Shown here piece after piece: positions 11,572 through 25,121 of a stretch of 64,000 nt of DNA. Every line of letters begins with the position of its first letter. Within the stretch, counting starts at the first letter, position 1. The position numbers and the translations under genes were made by a program. The DNA is from Epinephelus fuscoguttatus (taxonomy: Eukaryota; Chordata; Actinopteri; Perciformes; Serranidae): the NCBI RefSeq assembly GCF_011397635.1, contig NC_064755.1:22241282-22305281 (forward strand), given 5' to 3'. The notes under the pieces are model-generated. The model was given only the letters and a program-made list of their open reading frames with translations. It was not told the DNA's origin and ran no database searches.

Positions 11572-12480
11572 ATGGGAGCCCGCTTCAGCAAAGCGCGAGA
11601 AGCCCCAGCCACTCCTGCTGAAACTGCTGTCCCTGAACAGAAAGCTGCAGCAGAGCCAGCTGCCACACAGCCAGCCGGAGACTCTGGACCACCACAGACT
11701 CAGGAGGCCATCAAGACAGAAGATCCCGAAGTGGTGCTGGGGGAGGCAGTGACAGTGAAGGTGTGTTTACCCAATGAAGAATGTGTTGCGGAGTGCAAAC
11801 CTCCAGAGGCTCCTGCTGCCTCAGACCCACTAACTGATGCTGAGCCAGAGGCTGCGGCAAAGGAAACCCCAGCTCCAGTCCAGCCTGAGCCTGTGGTCTC
11901 AGTCAGCGAACCTGAACCTGTTGCTGAAGCTCAGCTTGCTCCGGAACCTGTTCCCGAACCAGAGCCTGTGTCTGAACCAGAGCCTGTGTCCGAACCCGAG
12001 CCAGTTCCCGAACCAGAGGCAGAAGTCGAGACAGTCCCTGAACCCATCTCAGAATCAGTGCCAGCCGTTGCTGAGGCTCTGGAGCAGCAGATAGACCTTA
12101 ACCAAGAGTCCCTCCCTGAGCCTCTGGTCGACCTTGGTGTCCCTGATGTAACTCCCCCAGCTGCTGACGTTCCTGCCCCAGTCATTGCCGACGAGCCCTT
12201 AGACATCCCAGTGGCCGAGGCATGCCTCGAGAGTGCTGAGGTTTCCGTGATTCCCGCATTTGAGCTGGAAAGGAGCGAGGAAACACCCGAATCTGTGGAG
12301 AACCTGATAGAGGTGGAGGCTGGTGGCAACTTGGAGCAGCTTGTGACCGACGTCAACGAGGAAGATGTCCGTGGACTGCTGAAGAACTTAGAGCTGAAAG
12401 GAAATGACCTTGTCGCTGACCTCATTCCCACCGATGACAAGATCCCCGATGGCGTGAGCGCATCCACTGAGCTGATGTGA
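11572..12480 (+). CDS. unrecognised N-myristoylation-type acidic Glu/Pro-rich protein
   Basis: 302-aa product encoded in one exon. The start at 11572 was chosen because a clear acceptor (CTCTCTACAG) ends at 11564, so the in-frame ATG at 11548 is intronic. The N-terminus MGARFSKAR has Gly2, Ser6 and a basic cluster, the pattern of N-myristoylated MARCKS-type proteins (MARCKS starts MGAQFSK). The rest is Ala/Glu/Pro-rich, with tandem EPEPVSEPEPVPEPE-type units at about residues 120-165. A more ordered, leucine-containing C-terminus at about 265-302 (EDVRGLLKNLELKG and on) ends in STELM. No basic effector domain like that of MARCKS is visible. I do not recognise the family. Membrane attachment and an intrinsically disordered character are inferences. 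Low-complexity composition makes distant similarity unreliable. Confidence 0.75.
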   Translation: MGARFSKAREAPATPAETAVPEQKAAAEPAATQPAGDSGPPQTQEAIKTEDPEVVLGEAVTVKVCLPNEECVAECKPPEAPAASDPLTDAEPEAAAKETPAPVQPEPVVSVSEPEPVAEAQLAPEPVPEPEPVSEPEPVSEPEPVPEPEAEVETVPEPISESVPAVAEALEQQIDLNQESLPEPLVDLGVPDVTPPAADVPAPVIADEPLDIPVAEACLESAEVSVIPAFELERSEETPESVENLIEVEAGGNLEQLVTDVNEEDVRGLLKNLELKGNDLVADLIPTDDKIPDGVSASTELM

Positions 12481-12604
12481 AACCGTGGAAGAGGATGTAT
12501 TAAAGAAGTGAACAGATATTTTTCTGTGAAACCCTCTTAACCCCTTACATGCATTCTGAAAGAATCACAGGTGCAATGTTTTCTCTTTCTCACTTAAGTG
12601 GCCA

Positions 12605-12610
12605 AATAAA
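12605..12610 (+). terminator. AATAAA polyadenylation signal
   Basis: Canonical hexamer 125 bases after the stop of the acidic protein gene, followed by T-rich sequence. A second AATAAA about 520 bases further (13127-13132) could serve a longer transcript. Confidence 0.5.
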
Positions 12611-13221
12611 GGCAAAACAACTCTTTTTCTCTTTCCAAATCAAATGTGCCAAAAGAAGAAAAAAAAGGGTGTGTTGGTGGGGGTTTAACAGCACATGGGG
12701 TTATGAGTGTACTTAAGTGTATTGCTGGACAACGGAGATCTTCCTCTATGCAAATTCACCAAGTGAGAATTTAAATGCATTTCTTTGAGAGACTTGAAGA
12801 AAACAAAGCCATTGCTATGTAACAACTCCCTACAGAAAAAAGGTTCAAGTATGGTGTTGATCGAGTACAAAAGGGGAAAAGCAAAAGCTTTTTGGTGGAT
12901 GGGTAAGTCTGCAGCACTCATTAGTGAATGCAAAACAATAGGCAGGGGCAGAGGCAATGCAACCAAAGACGGAGACAGTACATGCATACCGCTATACAGC
13001 AACAAACAAGTGTCCAATAAACATTTATGCCTTAACATTTTCATGGACTTTGTAATATTCCTTATCTTTATTGTATTTTCAATACAATATCTGGGATTTG
13101 TTAACCCAAGTAGTGGCTTGCTTGTGAAAATAAAAATATTATTCTCCATGTGTTATAGTCATGGTCCCTGATTTACTTTAATTAGAGGGAATATGTTGAA
13201 GATCAAGATAAAGGCGAGATG

Positions 13222-13512
13222 GTGTTATGTAAGCATAGGTGTAAATATTGAAGGGGACAGAGGGAACACGTCCCCCTCAGTATTTAGAACATGCATGTCC
13301 CCTCCAGTGAAACATGAAAGCAGCAGAGGACTTTTATTTTGATAAAAATTAAGATATTTACACCATAAATTGATGCAGAAAAGGCAAAATTGGTGTAAAG
13401 GCCTCACTAGAACGCAGGAAATTCAGGCGCTAAATTTTCTGGCATCAGACCCCCTAACTCCCCCAGTTCCATGCGTCCCTCCAAATGTTGAAATGAAACC
13501 TACACCCCTGTG
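13222..13512. mobile_element. possible degenerate TIR element
   Basis: The left edge (ATAGGTGTAAATATTGA) and right edge (TGAAACCTACACCCCTGTG) are weakly inverted around GGTGTA. The interior (CCCCTCAGTATTTAGAACAT) resembles dispersed fish repeat sequence. Boundaries and class are uncertain. Confidence 0.3.
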
Positions 13513-16009
13513 TGAGGCCTGAAAAGCTGCAGAAGCTGTAAGCTCGTCCCATCACTCTGAACGCACAATACGACTTGGCCGGCCTCAACAGTGCGAGTAT
13601 GGTTTTGTTAAATGCACATATTGGAACAATTGGAGTCTTCTCCGACACAGAGCATGTTCTATAACACACCAACACATGTATGGGACACAGTGTACATATG
13701 GAAATCAGATTCCAGCCAACACAACACAGACCGCACATGAGAGACAGTGCCTCCTCACAGTCTTGTGGGACAGAGGACAAGAGGGAAGGGAGGGAGGGAG
13801 GGGAAGGAGAGGGGAGGAGAGAGACGAAGCCACATTCTTTCCAGAAGAAGGAGGTTTTCGGGGGGCTTGGGTCAAAAGTCTCGAGTATGACTGTATTCCA
13901 GTCCATGAGAAATCTGCTCCTCACATGCCTCTCCCACCACACTCCCTCTGCCCTCACTGCGTTGCTATCCAACATCTTGACCGAGTAGTCAGTGGATTGG
14001 TATGAGAGGCCACTTCATCCTGCCTACATGTGAAACTTAGAAAAAATAACTGTTGACCTTGCCAATGTGACAGCATTATTACCCAAGGACGGAGGGAAGG
14101 ACTGCAAGATGTGCAACGTGGAGCTGCTCCATTTGAATTTGAACATACACTAATTAATCTATAATCATCATGCATCACTTAATGCATTCTAAAGTTTCAT
14201 AATCATAAGTCCCACTCCCAACAAACATTTGTCTAGTCTAGCCACACCTAGTGTTAATCTACGCCTCGAGGCATGGCAGCAGGGTAAGTCCCATGATTTT
14301 GGCAACACACTGTTGAGTCCCCATGGAGAGGGAGAGGCACTCTTTAGACAGTGATCTCAGTCAAGCTGGCCTTTAGTGGAGGATACAGTTAGCACACGGA
14401 GCTGCGTCTTGATGCTCACTGAGAATAGATAAACAGCCTGATTTGCACTATTTGTGATTCCTGTCATACCAGAGGCTTTCAGCTCAATAAACAAAAGTGC
14501 TGGACTTGAGCCTCCCCCTCTTGATGTTGATTTCCTGCCCTACTATGGTCTCCAAAGGCCAGAGCACAAAAACAAGGAAAATATTACACTGTATGTCAGG
14601 GAAGGAACGCACACACCGTGTTTGTTTTTTAAAGGTTTGAGCAGAAACTTATTTGCATTATTTTTTTGTTTTCCTAAAGTATGTTCTTGTTAGAAATAAG
14701 CAATGTGTGTATAACCAAAGTAATGGTGCACTATAGAGCTGAATTTACAGTAACAGCTCAAACGTAACATCACATCCAATTAGATGTACCATTTCCATTT
14801 CTGCTGGACATTTTGACTATTTAAAAAACTTTATTTGCTTCGTTGATAAATTAAAGGGGCACTGCGCCCATTTAAAAATTCCATACATGTTTTTCCATGG
14901 TCTAAGACAGTTCAAACATATTAGCAAATATGAACAACTCCCTGTCAAACAAAAAAAACTAGAGTGCTAACACTCAAACTTGTGACGTAATCAAGAATAA
15001 AATCTGGAGCTGCTCCACTGACAATAAATTGGGAAAGATGTTGATGACTTTGAGAGCTGCTAGAGGAATTTTCTGAGTATACTGAGTCATTTTCTGTTTC
15101 ACAACTGAGAACACCACAGCAGAATAAAGCTCATTTGAGTGTAAAAAAGAAAACAAACATTGTGGGTGGGTCTATGGAGCAACTCCAGACTTGATGCCCT
15201 TTGAGATCCCGAGTTTGAGACTTACTTCTCTGCTTTCTGGCTTTGAGAGAGAGAAGCTGAAGTTCACAAATATTGATCAAACTCTCTCAGGCCATGGACA
15301 TAACATACTGGAATATTTAATTTGGGTGGTGTTCCGCTTCCAAACTGGTACACAGCAAATCTGACCTGCCCTAAACAACAGGTATGACACAGAACTATTA
15401 CAAAATGTTTACCGAGGTGTTGAGGGCTGGGCCTTTTTACTGCCATAACTCATCCACACACTGTACTGTTGCAATCAAACCTAGCAGACCTACATGTGGC
15501 AACAGCGTGGTGAGGATTCATCAATAGGTGGTACAGCAAAACAAGATTTTGAAATGGGCACACTTCAAAGGTCACTTAAAATCTGGCACAACTGATCCTC
15601 ACAAACAGTCCCACTGGTTTCTATTTAAGACTTTGTACTGTGAACATAAAGTAAATAGCATCTGCAGCTATATTTCTAATTTAAAAAAGTTTCTGAAAGT
15701 CTGTTTCAGATACGAGAGCAACTTTGACAGAGACGACACTGACTGAGAAATGTAACAATCTCAAACTAATTTAATTTTTAAAAATATAACGAAAAGAAAC
15801 AATTAACAATATCTATCAAAGCACTTAAAACTGAAAAAAACTATTTTTAAAACAGTGTAAACTATTAACCAAGAACTAACAGTCTTTATAAATACTGAGA
15901 GTACAATATATTATGAGTATATGAAGTAAATATTGCTTCTTCTTCTTTTTTCAATCAATACAGTGTGAAGAGAGTCGAAGCTGTTATTTATAGGATCTCA
16001 GGACCAGGA
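13513..16009. other. intergenic stretch between two convergent genes
   Basis: No gene recognised. It contains a purine-rich GGGAGGGAGGG tract near 13790-13830. From about 14853 on there is a stretch starting TAAAGGGGCACTGCGCCCAT that looks like a dispersed repeat. The terb1 3' UTR must lie at its right end. Confidence 0.4.
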
Positions 16010-19000
16010 TTATTCACAGCCAGAATCCTGGGCTTTACCTTTCTGCAGGCAAAGAAAAAATAGGGCAGTCAGTCTAGATGCAATGTGACATTTATGATGG
16101 AAAATAACAAATGTCTTACATAAAGGTCCAGTGTGTAGGATTTAGGGGCATCTATTGCCAGATATGGTATATAATATTCATGACTATGTTTTCATTAGTT
16201 TATAGTCACCTGAAACTGATAATCGTTGTGTTTTTGTTACCTTAGAATGAGCCATTTATATCTACATAAAGCACAGGTCCTCTTCCACACACTCCACCGT
16301 GTTGTTCTACAAAAACCCAGAACAGGCAACTCAAACACTGGCTCTAGCTTGGACCATTTGTTGGCCACTGTAGTTCTCATACATGCTTGGCAAACAGGGA
16401 AAGTTTTAGTTCTGCAACCTCTCAGCTAGATGACACTAAATCCTACACACTGGACCTTTACGGAAATGTTCTACTGTTACCATTAGCCTCCTGTATTTCT
16501 TTGCCAGGTCAACATTGGTGCGTCCAGGCTGGAAGGGGTACGACCACAAGATAGAGTTCCAGGAGAGGCCGTAAGTGTTCACTCCGCTCAGAAGGTAATT
16601 TACCTCCTCACGGCTGAAGTCATTCCTCTTCCTTTTCTACGAAGAATAACAGAGAGGCAGAAGAGATTACACAGCTGGACAGAAGACTGTGGATCACAGG
16701 ACAAATAACGTACACGGATGCACATTTGACATCATTCAGCACATTGCGTTTGCCTTTTCCACCGACACATGGGCTAGTTATTAAAGCTCTAATTATCAGA
16801 ATAATAAAATATAAAATAGATGCTAGTTTTCAGTTATTTTTCCCTGTTTAAAATCATCTGTTAAACACGCCTATGTGACTGATGTTAATAAGAGCATTCT
16901 GGTGGTTTTGCTCACTTCAGCTCATTATCAACACATTGCATAAATTACTCCCAGACATTCTGCACAGCATATCGTACAGTTTTAAATTGATTTCAAGCCC
17001 TTAATTGATTTCAACTCATTTCAGTACCCTAATGAACGTGTTGAGACTTGTTTGATGTTGTGTCATTTCTATTTGTGGCAGAGTTACATTATAATTGCAT
17101 GGTGCTGCAGTCACAAGGATTGTTTTGAAAGTCCTCCTGATGGTGTGTTCAAGGAGGCACGGACATCTGTGTTTCAAGACTCTGCTGCTGACTATCAACT
17201 TGTTATGATGATGATGATGATGATGATGATGAAATTCATACTAAGCTTTACAGCCAGTTGCTCACAGTGTATCTCAATTAAAGTTGATTTGAAATTAGAG
17301 TTTGAATTAGAGTTGATTTTGAATTAGTTGATTTAATTTCACTGAAATGACACACATTGCCTACAATTGATTTTCTTGTTTCATCAAATACAGGCATACA
17401 TTCAAACATCTTTTCTGATTTGTACGGTGGATTTGGTCTCACTTTAAATCAATTTTGCATCTCAGTATCACTGTTTGCGGTGTGCAGGCGATGATATATG
17501 GGAGCATCTGAGCATAATGATTCACAGGAATTGGGCAAGCTGAAACTGGGAATGGGAAATGACTCTCAAATCCCATCCCTGTTTTTCACTGTACATTCCT
17601 CCTTTTATTCCTCAAATATTTTTCCACTTAAACGCACCACAGCACGCAATCATAGCATCAAAAAACAGTTGGAAAACCTGACAGACCATATAATAAATAT
17701 CAATATATTCTTTTAAACTCTTACAGTGGAACAATGATCCGCGCCAGCCCTCGGCTCGTCGTCAAGAACGCGATTTCCACTATTATTCCCTCCTCTTCTT
17801 TCTGTATTTGAAACATGAAACAGTTTGTGTGTGAGAAAGACTCAGAGGTTTCCAGGATGTTGCTGTCTTTTGGGTAACTCATTCTGTTACTTAACAACAC
17901 ATCAACTGGCCCAAGACTTAATATAAGAACAGACAACTTCTCTCTTCTTGCCCTACTCCTCCTTAGAGCAGTGTTACATTATCAGTTATGTTATGTATAC
18001 AGCTGCCGTACTAACAATAATCCAGGAGAAGAATGACTGAAGTAGAAGGAAAGACAGCATTAAGGCAGATAAAAATATAATTGGAAAGAGATGGGCGTAT
18101 AAAAACAGCTCAATAGAACAGACAGAGTATGAAAAGGTGGACTGCGCAGTGGAGGAAAAACCAGTTCTAAGTGTGCACTCACACTGAGTTAGCATTGGAA
18201 AATGCATTTGGCTGAGAGGTATAAAGATGCAGTAAATCTCAGCATGACAGCAGGGAAAGACTGCACTCCACAACAGTTCCTCTGCGCCCATGTTGCAACA
18301 CTACAGCAACTTCTCGGCTACAGAATGTCTGAGTAAAAGCATGAGAATTTGCAAAACTAGAAAGCAGGAGGAGGAAAAACTCAACTGCTGGCAAATACAG
18401 CCACAGAACATATGAATATATACTTCTCATATACAATACATTGGATGTAACGCAAGTACAGAACAAGCATCATATTGTGGAACAGACTAAAATGCCTCTC
18501 CTTTCAACGCCATGTCACTGGCTTAATACAAAAGCATCAGAACACACCCTTTTCAAACTCTCTCTCTCTGTCTCCCTCTCTCAAACACACACGCACACAC
18601 ACATACAGTGCTATACAGAGTGTGAAACAGCTTAATACAGCTGTGCTGCTCTGAACCAGCTCTGGCCTGCACTGTGAGAACACTGGCTGCAGTTCAACAT
18701 TCCTTCTGCTCTTTGGTTCGTCTGCTGCCAAGAACACACTGCAGAGTATAGCTCCCACCACAGGCGCTCAATCATAACATTCACACACACTTAAAGTAAT
18801 CTACTGTAAATACGCATATCTGATATCACATAGCTACCTTCGGGAAGACAAGACCTTTTCAGCGGAATCAAGCCTGAACCTGAGAGGAGGAGTGGTGAGA
18901 TCAATACTTTTAAATATGACAAATACACTGTAAAAGACAACAACAAATGATATGTTGCTGTGTGATGTCACGTACATACCGGTCACTGTCTCATTTTTAG

Positions 19001-22000
19001 CTCCTCTGCGCATTGGGGTCAAAGTGATGCCTGTGGTGGAAGAAGACACCCAAAATACATACATAACATACATATTGTACATGTGTGTTAGTTCAGTGGT
19101 TAGATCTACATAGGCTCATTCCCTACAGTCCTTAGAGACAACGTATGTTAAAGAGCTATATAAAATCCACTTCCTGCATAACTCTTACCATTGTGCTTCT
19201 TCCAGTGGTGTTCTGGCAGGCAGCCTCTCCCTGCTCCTTTACGTATGGGAGTTAGGCTGACCTCTTTTATAGTGAAATAGAAATCAGACATTTATAGTAG
19301 TAGTTGAAGACAATTGTGTGTATTTCATGCTGAGGATATTAAAGCAGTTATTAAATAATTGATGGGGAAAATAAAAATGAACTGTGCCATAAAAACAGTG
19401 TGGAACAACAGCGACATGCATGAGGCATATTTACTGTCTGAAAGGTTCTCTCATATTTAATCAACTCCAGACATGATCTCATGTATTCATTGTAAAAGTT
19501 TTTACATGAATCTTGAGGTTCAGAGGAGATGTTACTAGTCTCCACAGTTTACAGATGCAAACTTTAAATGCTGTCAAGCGATTAAAGAATGAGTTAGAGG
19601 TATACTACGCAGGATTGTTGGTTACTATTTGTAAACACACTTGCCAGCAAAAATGAAAGTAAAAGCCAACCCCAGATTCATCCCCATTTGGCATTTCGCC
19701 TCATAATATTCACGTTTTTTGGCGTTGTGTCTCTTGGATGCCTGCTGCTTTTGGTCTGGCAAATGGTTGCTACCTTTTTATAAAGTCTCGACATCACCTA
19801 AGCACTGGGGGTGCTACATGCCCATAAACGTCCCAAGTCCAGGAAAGAAGATGAAAATAAGAAAATACAGGCAGAGGGCAGAGTCTCTGCAGAAGAATAC
19901 ACTGCCACACACTTTTAGTGTGGCATAAGTGATGACTGAAAGGTTTACTTCATTATGAGTCTATATATTGGTTTTTGGGAAAATTCTGTGTAGCATATTT
20001 TTAAGCAAAATACCCATAACTCAGCGTGCAGTGTAAATTAGGGGCAAAGTCTGAAGGGTAACCCCACCCAGTTTTTAATATTCTTATATTCTATTTTCTT
20101 GCCAAGCGCAGTAATACTCAACCCATGTCACAGCAGCACTTTAGACATATCATAGTGGGTCGGGTCACAAAATGTAGAACTTGAGCACTCATAAAATGTC
20201 AAAAAACTGCCAAGACAAAGCTCAGTGGAACATGCACTCCCGTCTAATTATGAGGTTACAAGGTTCATTTATTTGTTATTTTACAACACAGGGTTGCACA
20301 ATAAAATGCAACTTGAACCCCTTTCACACTACTCACACACAGAGCAGTTATTTTATTATTATTTTATCACTGCACCCACAGGAAATACTGTGGGATAAAC
20401 ATATATGAAACAGCACTGAGCTTCAACAAGTGCTGAGTGGGTGAGTGAGTGAGTGAGTGAGTGAGACACTACAAGACTGGAACCACACTTTTTTAATAAA
20501 TCGTTGATAAATTTGCTAATTCAAATGTGGACACCTCTTACCTCTCCAGTTTTCCCTACTTCTCTGTGGCTCCGCAGCTAAAACTCCCTCAGAGTCTGGA
20601 TCTGTGTGCTCCACAGCGTTGCCTTGGTACTCTCTCCCGAACAGAAGGTTGCAGCGACGAGTCCTAAACCGCTCTGTGGCCTCCTGGAGAACCCTGTGCA
20701 TGTCACAGCTGTGTTGGCAGGAGCCTTGGAGAGACTCAAAATTGCGACTGGTCACTTCCTCAAAAGGCAACACACAACCTATAGGACAGAAAAAACAGGG
20801 ATGCGAGGAATTCACTTGTGAAAATTGGCTTTAAAATAACCAAACTGATCGATCCTGCAACATTTAGAAACAAAAATATAATAATAGTGATTATTTGTAT
20901 GGCTTTATTACACAGTCCCAAGTGTCCAATCTAGGCCTGGACATGTAGAGGACAAAGAAACACAAAAGTACTTGAAATAATACATACACATAATAAAATA
21001 TTACACTGACACAGAACTGAACATGTCTGTATCTACTTTGTTAAAACTTTAAAAATGTACTGCTCACCTCACCTTTATTCTTCACATTAAGGTAAGAAAA
21101 AGATTTTCAGACAGACAGCATTACAAAGGCTGACCCATACATTAAGCTCACTTGAACTCTCAGTAACCATTTGATAATACAAGACGGGAAGCATTTCACT
21201 GAGTGGCAGCATCATGTTCTCCTACCTGTGCACCGGATAGTAGAGACTGAGTGCTCCTCCTTAGTCATCTCACTGTCCTGCAAATCTTAACACAAAAACA
21301 TACATTTTTTAAAAAGCATGTTAGAAAATGCACATTTACTGAAAAACAAAAAAAGCTAAGCTAAAGTATGTTACAGTCATGAAGCTATGACTCTTACCTT
21401 CTTCATCAGTACATTTCATTTCTGTTGGTACACTGTGTCTCACTGGTGCTGGAGGCATAAACAACTGACTGAACAAAAACAGATGAAAACGTCATTGTGA
21501 GAGCTATTATTTCAATAGAGGTTTTTCTCATTAAGAGGTAATCAACACTGAGACTCTACTGACTTGTCTTCTGTGTGAGGCTCTCTGGCTCCCTCTAGTG
21601 GTCGCAGATTGGGAGGCATTAGGAATCCAGTACCTTTGCACACTGAACAACACACACTCCCACCACTGGTTTTGAGTTTATTGTCACTCTTCTTCTTGAT
21701 CACGTTTCTGACAGTTTGAAGTTTATTGTTGTTGCCATCCCTTGTTTCTACATGCTTAACTGTGTTGTTCTGTCTGTATTCTGTGGGAATGGTTTTCATG
21801 CTCTCCTGCTGCAGAGGCAAAGGTGATGCTGCAGGGAGAGATGGCATGCCCAGTCCTTCGGTCAGAGTTAATAGATCTGTGTCTTCCTGCTCATCCTCAG
21901 CCTCCTAAAAATTTACAAATTTACAAATACAAAAGTGCACATCATGAGTCACCACACTACATGCTGTTTATACTGTGGCCGTGTGTATAAATCCATGTCT

Positions 22001-25000
22001 GACCTTTGCCTGTTTCCTCTCTAGCAGGTCAATCCTTCGCAGCAACTCTCTGGCTGAGCTCCTGAAGCCTTCCATGTTTATAAGAGGCTCCATATTGTCA
22101 CCCTCCCTCTGTCTCGCCATTAGACCAGGCACTCCAAGGGACATGGCTTCATGGACAAAGACAAATAAGTAATTATGAGAACTACATATTCTGCATTCAA
22201 CTCACATGTTGTTTAATCACATATTCTATTTTATTCATTTGATTTAATTTAATTTTGATTTGATAACACTGCTGTAACACCCATATTCCACACAGACAGG
22301 CTTAGAGAAGAAATTAACCATGTTCTTTACTGCCTCAAGACCACACTGCTACACTGAGCAGGGTTGGAAATTAACTTTTTTGTCCACCTGCCACTGTGGC
22401 TCATGGATTCCAAAACCTACCAGCCACTGAAAAGACTACCACTGTTTTTTTGGCTGGTGAGTGAAGCAAATCTAGCATGCATTTGCATATTTTACCAGCA
22501 TTTGGCTGGTGGCTGGTGCTAATTTCCAACTCCAACACTGAGCCATTTGATGCTTTCCAATATCTGTTTTTATTTCATATGCAAAAGAAAGAAAACATTT
22601 AGGTTATATAATGTTTCAAAAGTAAAATTCACGCTTGCCATTATACATGTCAACACAGAAAGAAGTGATTTTTTGCCATGGCACAAATGAAGCACTTGCA
22701 TTCCTTGTGTATCAGTGTTAAATAACAATATCAGAGTGGCTTTGAGCCTACAGTGATGACTTACTGGCCTTTTTGCAGGTCTGCAATATGAATGTAGCAG
22801 CCTTCCGAACCTCCTCACTTGTATCCTCTGTGAGGAGGGTTATGATGAGGGGAAGGCCTCCACACTGCACCAACTGGGACTGGTGCTCCTCTACAGACAG
22901 GAAGAAACACACAGTTGTAAAAAAAAAAAAGACACGAATAGCATAAATATCCAAGCTGTACTCTCAAGGGAAGGAAAACTGTTGAGGAATAGTGGCTGAA
23001 ATTCTCTGAAATGTTCAAAATATAAAGTGGAAACACAATCCAAGACCACCAGCACGACTGTGCAGTCTTACCAGAGGTCTCGGTGCAGTGGCCCAGGGTG
23101 AGTAAAACTGAGAGCCTGTCCTCTGGGTCCAGGTGTGGGCTCACCAGCAGGGAGAAGAGGTGAGAAACCACACCATACTGAGCCAGACCCGAAGCCAGAG
23201 AAGCTAGAAAGAATAGACTGTTAATGGAAACGGACACACTTTTTATTTGTCTGAGTGAACCGTTAACATATATGTATATGTGTTTTTGAGAGTGATACTC
23301 ACAGTTCTCTGTGATGCAAGCGGACAAGGTCTTGGATATTGTGACAGAAAGCTGGCAAGACAAAAAGCTTGTGCCTGCTGCAGAAGCCAGGCGAACCAGT
23401 GAAAGAGTGAGAGTATCCAGACCCCCTGAGGCGGAAAAACTCTCCTGAACACAGGCTGCAATAACAAAAAAAAAGTGATGAGCATTTAATTATTTGGATT
23501 TTAGCATCCAGATGTTTGAATGTTTTACGTAAAAATAAAAAATTCAAAAAGTTTAGCACAAGCTATTCTGCCCCTTTCACTTACAGTTGTTGGCCACTGT
23601 CATTGCTATGAAGGAACATATGGGCTGAAAAATCTCAGTTCGTGGCATATCAATCTGCTGAAGCCAGACTTTAATTATGGGAAAGGCTGATACACAAATA
23701 CGCTGACCATCCTCTGGAAGACAAGAGACGCAACTAAGAAAAACAGTTTTCGCTCTTAATCCAGATAGAGACTTGACTTTCTTGACTACTTGAAAGTAAT
23801 TTCCTGAATGTCAAGAGCATCAATGTTTTACATATTAACTGTTGAGTATAGAGCACAAATACACAGATGACATTACCATTCTGAGGGTTGTTGACACATC
23901 CACAGAGAGCACTAGACACAGATGCCCAAAGTTGGTAGGTTTGAGTAGCATTAGCTGCTCTCAAAGAAGCCTCTGTGCAGAGAGGGGAAGTGGTCCTGCA
24001 AAAATGTATACAGTACTATTAAACTTATACGTGTGTGCTTATATGACAGGTTATTTCATACAATTTTTGTCAAGCCTATGTAAACTTGGCATGACAGATG
24101 ACTGCTGTTTAGAATTGCAAAGTACCTAAAGAGGTCCAGTAGAATATCCAGACAGCCAGTGGTTTGGCTTAAAGTCTGTCCTGATTCTGCAATAGCAAAC
24201 AGACACGTGAGAGCTACTACTGAACATTTTGTTCCACATATATAAAATGGCTTTCATAACTAAACAAATAACATGTCATGCGAAGTGACAGAAAAAACAT
24301 CACATCAATGAGACAACTGATCGTGTAGCTTGAACTCATGATGTCAGTTGAGTAGCCTTGATCTTACTATTGTTCGCTACCAACACAGACAGTAAATAGA
24401 CAGACACTCTCTTCTGTGTCACTGGGATGTCTTCTTTTATCATCATATCAGCAAGGTCTTCAAATGTCTCCTTTCTGCACAGAGAATTCTTGCAATACAC
24501 TAAAGGAAGGAAAGATAAATAGTATATTATCAATATATAAAACTGCCATTTACTCTAAAACAACTTACACTTGAAAATAACACATTACACCAATACAGTG
24601 ACGTTATTTACATATGACGACTGTACATAGGTTTGCTGTATACCTAAATAAATTACACATATGCTATATATGTCATGACAAGGTGACAAAGTTATCCTAT
24701 GTGTGTCATTAGCTGCGTTCAGTATTCCATAATCTACAGAAAAATGAAAAATAATAACATAAACAAAGTACAGTGTTTTCCATTTATCTATTATTTGTTT
24801 GTGCCCATCTTTCTCATTGATATTTACCACTTAATAACCTGTTTGGGGGCAATTTCCTGCCTGTAAACCTGAAAATTTTCAAACTTACAAGTTGAAAATA
24901 ACCAACTTAATGCATCCATAGTTTTGGTCCCTGTAAGTCTGGACTGTCTCATTTGGGGACAACGTGCATATTCATTCTAGACTTAAACTGCTGCAAAGGA

Positions 25001-25070
25001 CATGACTTCTTTTGGACTGCATCCTTCACAAGATACGCCCCTGAATTGGGATTCAGCAGCTATCACACAT

Positions 25071-25121
<51 letters not shown>

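Noticed and set aside
11931-12467. 178-aa minus-strand open frame rich in Ser, Gly and Thr
   Set aside because: It is the antisense shadow of the Glu/Pro repeat gene; its low complexity follows from the repeat.
13676-14005. Overlapping 109- and 102-aa plus-strand frames
   Set aside because: They span a purine-rich tract and have no splice signals or similarity I recognise.
24585-24830. 81-aa minus-strand frame between terb1 exons
   Set aside because: Neighbouring exons already join in phase and match human TERB1 without it.
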